Shown: positions 5,400 through 7,359 of the stretch, in pieces
Layout: each line of letters opens with the position of its first letter
Position numbering within the stretch: position 1 is the first letter of the stretch
Source of the DNA: Rickettsiales bacterium
GTDB taxonomy: Bacteria; Pseudomonadota; Alphaproteobacteria; Rickettsiales; Anaplasmataceae
DNA length: 7,359 nucleotides
Direction of reading: 5' to 3'
Assembly: GCA_031281335.1 (NCBI GenBank)
Contig: JAITFM010000123.1
Coordinates: 1 to 7,359, forward strand
Position numbers and translations under genes: made by a program
The notes under the pieces: generated by a model
Database searches by the model: none
What the model saw: only the letters and a program-made list of their open reading frames with translations
Told to the model about the DNA's origin: nothing

Positions 5400-6665
5400 T
5401 CAATTTAAGAACCCTTGAATTCTAGTATCTTGGGCCTGTAACAATCCTAAACTGCCATGGACATGATCATCGCAATGCACTGGTGGCTCTACATTTTCCA
5501 GGTAACTGTTTACTTTTAGCGGATCTCCTAAGCTACACTCTATTTTTATTGGAGAGTGACCAGTATCCTTGATCACTATTGCCTCTGAGCTATTGCTGCG
5601 ACTTAGTGTATTTTTTATTTCGTTATGAATACCCTGTTTATTTTTAAGTTTTGTACCGACAAACTTTTCAATGAGAATTAAAAAAGATTCGATGATAATA
5701 TCAAGCAGGCTTTTTTTCACAGTATCGTCTGATTGTAATTGCTCTTCTTTATTAGTAGTGTGGTAATTTTCTAACTCTTGAGAAACAGTAAGTAATAATT
5801 TACCGTCCTTGTATGTTACACCATCTTTACCATCTTGAGACTCAAGTGTGAATTCTAGTGAGCTATTCAACTGACATAATTCTTCATTTGGATTTGCGAA
5901 AGCGCGGGTAGAGATTTTTCCTTCAATGCTGACTGTTGCGTGATTTGAATCACTACAATTGATATGCGTTGTACTACTAGATCTGAAAGATAACTCATGT
6001 ACCTTGGCTACATGAAGAAGAGGTTTATCTTCACCGTATAACGCACCTAAGTAAGCAGCTTGATTACAATTAGTAACTAGCTCTTCTAAAATGGGATCAC
6101 TTGGAACTCGAGCTTTGGCATACTCAAACATTTCCTTAAAGATTTCTTTTGCAAACAGGCGGTAATTTTTACTTTCATCTTCTCTTTTTGGCAATAGATG
6201 CTTATACTTCTGGCCTGCGTTGTAAAATCTCTCAAACCCTTTTTTGTATGCATCAGTTTTTTGGTGATCAGCAGTTTCGGGATTTTTGTAGTGATCATCC
6301 CATAGTTCATGCAATGCATCTTGCGCAAGCTCCTTTTCAAAATCTTTAAACACTGAGTCAACAAAAGCTCTACCCTGATCTGTGTCTATTTCTCTTTTTT
6401 TTCCATTCTCGAGATTATAGATATCGTCTTTAATAAAAAGTTCGCTTTTGTAATCCCTAGTTCCTTCTTTCAGCGCAATGGTAAGATTTCTATCTATTTT
6501 TTTTTCGTTAATAATGAAGTCCATCCTATGGAAATCTTCATGCATAGCTGCACCAGAACTTGCTCCTTTGTTATTTTCTGCAGCTCTTAGTTTGCTGAAA
6601 TCAAATTCTTCGGCTCGAGCTTTCAATGTAACTATTAGATTTTCCTTTGCCTCTGCCTCTGCCAT
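5400..6665 (-). CDS. Hypothetical protein, 421 residues, unrecognised
   Basis: An intact, long, charged, mostly soluble protein that I cannot assign to a family. There is no signal peptide. The N-terminal 25 residues (MAEAEAKENLIVTLKARAEEF) look helical. A lysine/glutamate-rich helical region spans about 100-190 (DQGRAFVDSVFKDFEKELAQ onward). A serine/threonine-rich, probably beta-strand section spans about 225-300, with LSFRSSSTTHINCSDSNH and repeated alternating hydrophobics. One hydrophobic helix lies at about 319-336 (SLLDIIIESFLILIEKFVG), possibly membrane-touching or a coiled-coil core. The tail has PPVHCDDHVHG. I chose ATG 6665 over ATG 6680 and GTG 6686. GGAGAG (6678-6673) sits seven bases before 6665, and the -10 box at 6693-6688 would start the transcript near 6681, after the GTG and at the 6680 ATG. 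It is divergent from the decarboxylase. A secreted host-interaction role is possible but nothing in the sequence proves it. Confidence 0.85.
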   Translation of the reverse strand: MAEAEAKENLIVTLKARAEEFDFSKLRAAENNKGASSGAAMHEDFHRMDFIINEKKIDRNLTIALKEGTRDYKSELFIKDDIYNLENGKKREIDTDQGRAFVDSVFKDFEKELAQDALHELWDDHYKNPETADHQKTDAYKKGFERFYNAGQKYKHLLPKREDESKNYRLFAKEIFKEMFEYAKARVPSDPILEELVTNCNQAAYLGALYGEDKPLLHVAKVHELSFRSSSTTHINCSDSNHATVSIEGKISTRAFANPNEELCQLNSSLEFTLESQDGKDGVTYKDGKLLLTVSQELENYHTTNKEEQLQSDDTVKKSLLDIIIESFLILIEKFVGTKLKNKQGIHNEIKNTLSRSNSSEAIVIKDTGHSPIKIECSLGDPLKVNSYLENVEPPVHCDDHVHGSLGLLQAQDTRIQGFLN

Positions 6666-6687
6666 AGTATTGCTCTCCATCGACACA

Positions 6688-6696
6688 ATTATATCA
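6688..6696 (-). promoter_or_regulatory. Extended -10 promoter of the 421-residue gene
   Basis: On the minus strand TGATATAAT (6696-6688) is a TG-N-TATAAT extended -10 box. No good -35 lies 16-18 bases upstream, as is usual for extended -10 promoters. The predicted start of transcription near 6681 gives a leader of about 16 bases carrying the GGAGAG ribosome site, which supports the ATG at 6665. Confidence 0.55.
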
Positions 6697-6734
6697 TAAA
6701 AATTACTAATAATCTGATAACGACGCCTGCTGTA

Positions 6735-6763
6735 TAGACTAAGATTTTTCTTTGGTTTAATAT
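6735..6763 (+). promoter_or_regulatory. Candidate promoter of malonyl-CoA decarboxylase
   Basis: TAGACT (6735-6740, four of six matches to TTGACA) is separated by 17 bases from TAATAT (6758-6763, four of six to TATAAT). It lies 22 bases before the ATG at 6786. In AT-rich DNA such matches arise easily, so this is tentative. It shares the 120-base divergent interval with the minus-strand promoter. Confidence 0.3.
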
Positions 6764-6785
6764 AGATGTACGGTAAAAGAAATCT

Positions 6786-7359
6786 ATGACGAAAGAATCA
6801 CTAGTTAAAACTGATGTAGCACAAGTTGAAGATAAGAAAGCAGTAAAAGGCTTTTTTAAAATACTAGGTGAAGTGGCAGATGCTGTAAGATCGTGGATTA
6901 GCAATATTGGCCCCGATTTAAGCAGTAGCCGCGATATCGATAGCTTAGTCTTGAAGATGAACGAGTGCTTAAACCCAAAGGGAGGGGAGGTCTCAGCACG
7001 TAAGAACACTGTATCTCTTGGTAATCTATATTTAAGTTTATCAGAGAAGGGTAAAATAAAATTTCTACAGACCCTGGCAGAAAAATTTAATCTGAATAAA
7101 GCGGAGATAGATGAAAAAATAAAAGAATATAGGGAAAACCAGAATCCCGAGTTAAACTATAAATTTGAACAGGACTTGGTAAAAGTCCTTGAATCACCAC
7201 GTTCTAAAATATTGAAGCAATTTATTTCTTTGCCAGAAGGCCTTAAGTTTATTGTCGATATGCGTTCTGACGTGCTTAAGTTAAAGAACCAATATAAAGA
7301 GCTCAATCGACTAGAAAGTGAATTGAAAAGCATACTTTTCTCCTGGGTTGACGTTGATC
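6786..7359 (+). CDS. Malonyl-CoA decarboxylase, N-terminal part (3' end outside window)
   Basis: The first 191 residues of a malonyl-CoA decarboxylase, the enzyme converting malonyl-CoA to acetyl-CoA and CO2. After a variable basic N-terminus, the family pattern is clear: GGEVSARKNTVSLGNLYLSLSEKGKIKFLQTLAEKFNLN at about 68-106, then DEKIKEYRENQNP, then the signature stretch ESPRSKILKQFISLPEGLKFIVDMRSDVLKLK and ELNRLESELKSILFSWVDVD. This covers the helical N-terminal domain and its junction. The acyltransferase-like catalytic domain, with its Ser/His residues, is beyond the edge, so activity cannot be judged here. ATG 6786 is the first start; the purine run AAAAGAAA lies just upstream. No mitochondrial-type or secretion signal is visible. 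It is divergent from the 421-residue gene. In a genome this reduced, a malonyl-CoA drain next to fatty-acid synthesis is notable; the role could be detoxifying malonate or malonyl-CoA (inference). Confidence 0.88.
   Translation, partial: MTKESLVKTDVAQVEDKKAVKGFFKILGEVADAVRSWISNIGPDLSSSRDIDSLVLKMNECLNPKGGEVSARKNTVSLGNLYLSLSEKGKIKFLQTLAEKFNLNKAEIDEKIKEYRENQNPELNYKFEQDLVKVLESPRSKILKQFISLPEGLKFIVDMRSDVLKLKNQYKELNRLESELKSILFSWVDVD

Noticed and set aside
6684..6686. GTG 6686 as start of the 421-residue protein (428-residue version)
   Set aside because: It would lie upstream of the predicted transcription start and has no ribosome site, whereas ATG 6665 has GGAGAG at seven bases.
6689..7009. 106-codon minus-strand frame
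   Set aside because: It is an antisense shadow of the malonyl-CoA decarboxylase N-terminus and its promoter region.
1..7359. CRISPR array, tRNA, rRNA or phage structural genes
   Set aside because: No regularly spaced short repeats, cloverleaf patterns or phage motifs were found on either strand.

Overview
The window is AT-rich, has long gene-poor gaps and carries decayed genes. Its content points to an obligate intracellular alphaproteobacterium of the Rickettsiales, most likely Wolbachia or a close relative. The reasons are a CckA-type hybrid kinase, a minimal ParA/ParB pair, a frameshifted Rpn (PD-(D/E)XK) transposase-like gene, a lone thiamine pyrophosphokinase, a malonyl-CoA decarboxylase and repeat-like intergenic DNA. 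The lineage is inferred from gene families and sequence style, not from a database match.

Layout on the + strand, left to right. Positions 2-604 hold the C-terminal end of a CckA-like hybrid histidine kinase: the last ATP-binding motif of the kinase and a complete receiver domain. parA (677-1519) and parB (1516-2373) follow as a translationally coupled pair with an ATGA overlap. Next comes a short reading frame, apparently broken at a run of nine A (2394-2568), that would encode a small two-helix membrane protein. It is followed by two diverged tandem copies of an intergenic repeat (2625-2898).

The middle holds a minus-strand Rpn-family gene (2932-3835), split by one frameshift but still preceded by a good promoter. 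About 500 bases follow with no gene I can support. Then thiamine diphosphokinase (4331-5005, +) is followed by a 394-base gap containing two hairpins, a 41-codon basic reading frame, a strong minus-strand Shine-Dalgarno with a 10-codon frame, and what may be coding debris.

The right end is a divergent pair. On the minus strand is an unrecognised, intact 421-residue protein (5400-6665) with an extended -10 promoter. On the plus strand is the first ~191 codons of malonyl-CoA decarboxylase (6786 onward, cut by the window edge).

Functionally, the left block groups cell-cycle signalling (CckA) with chromosome segregation (ParAB). The other intact genes serve cofactor synthesis (thiamine diphosphate) and malonyl-CoA turnover. 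The most novel item is the 421-residue orphan protein. The most informative structural items are the A9-tract frameshift, the Rpn pseudogene and the layered elements in 5029-5343.
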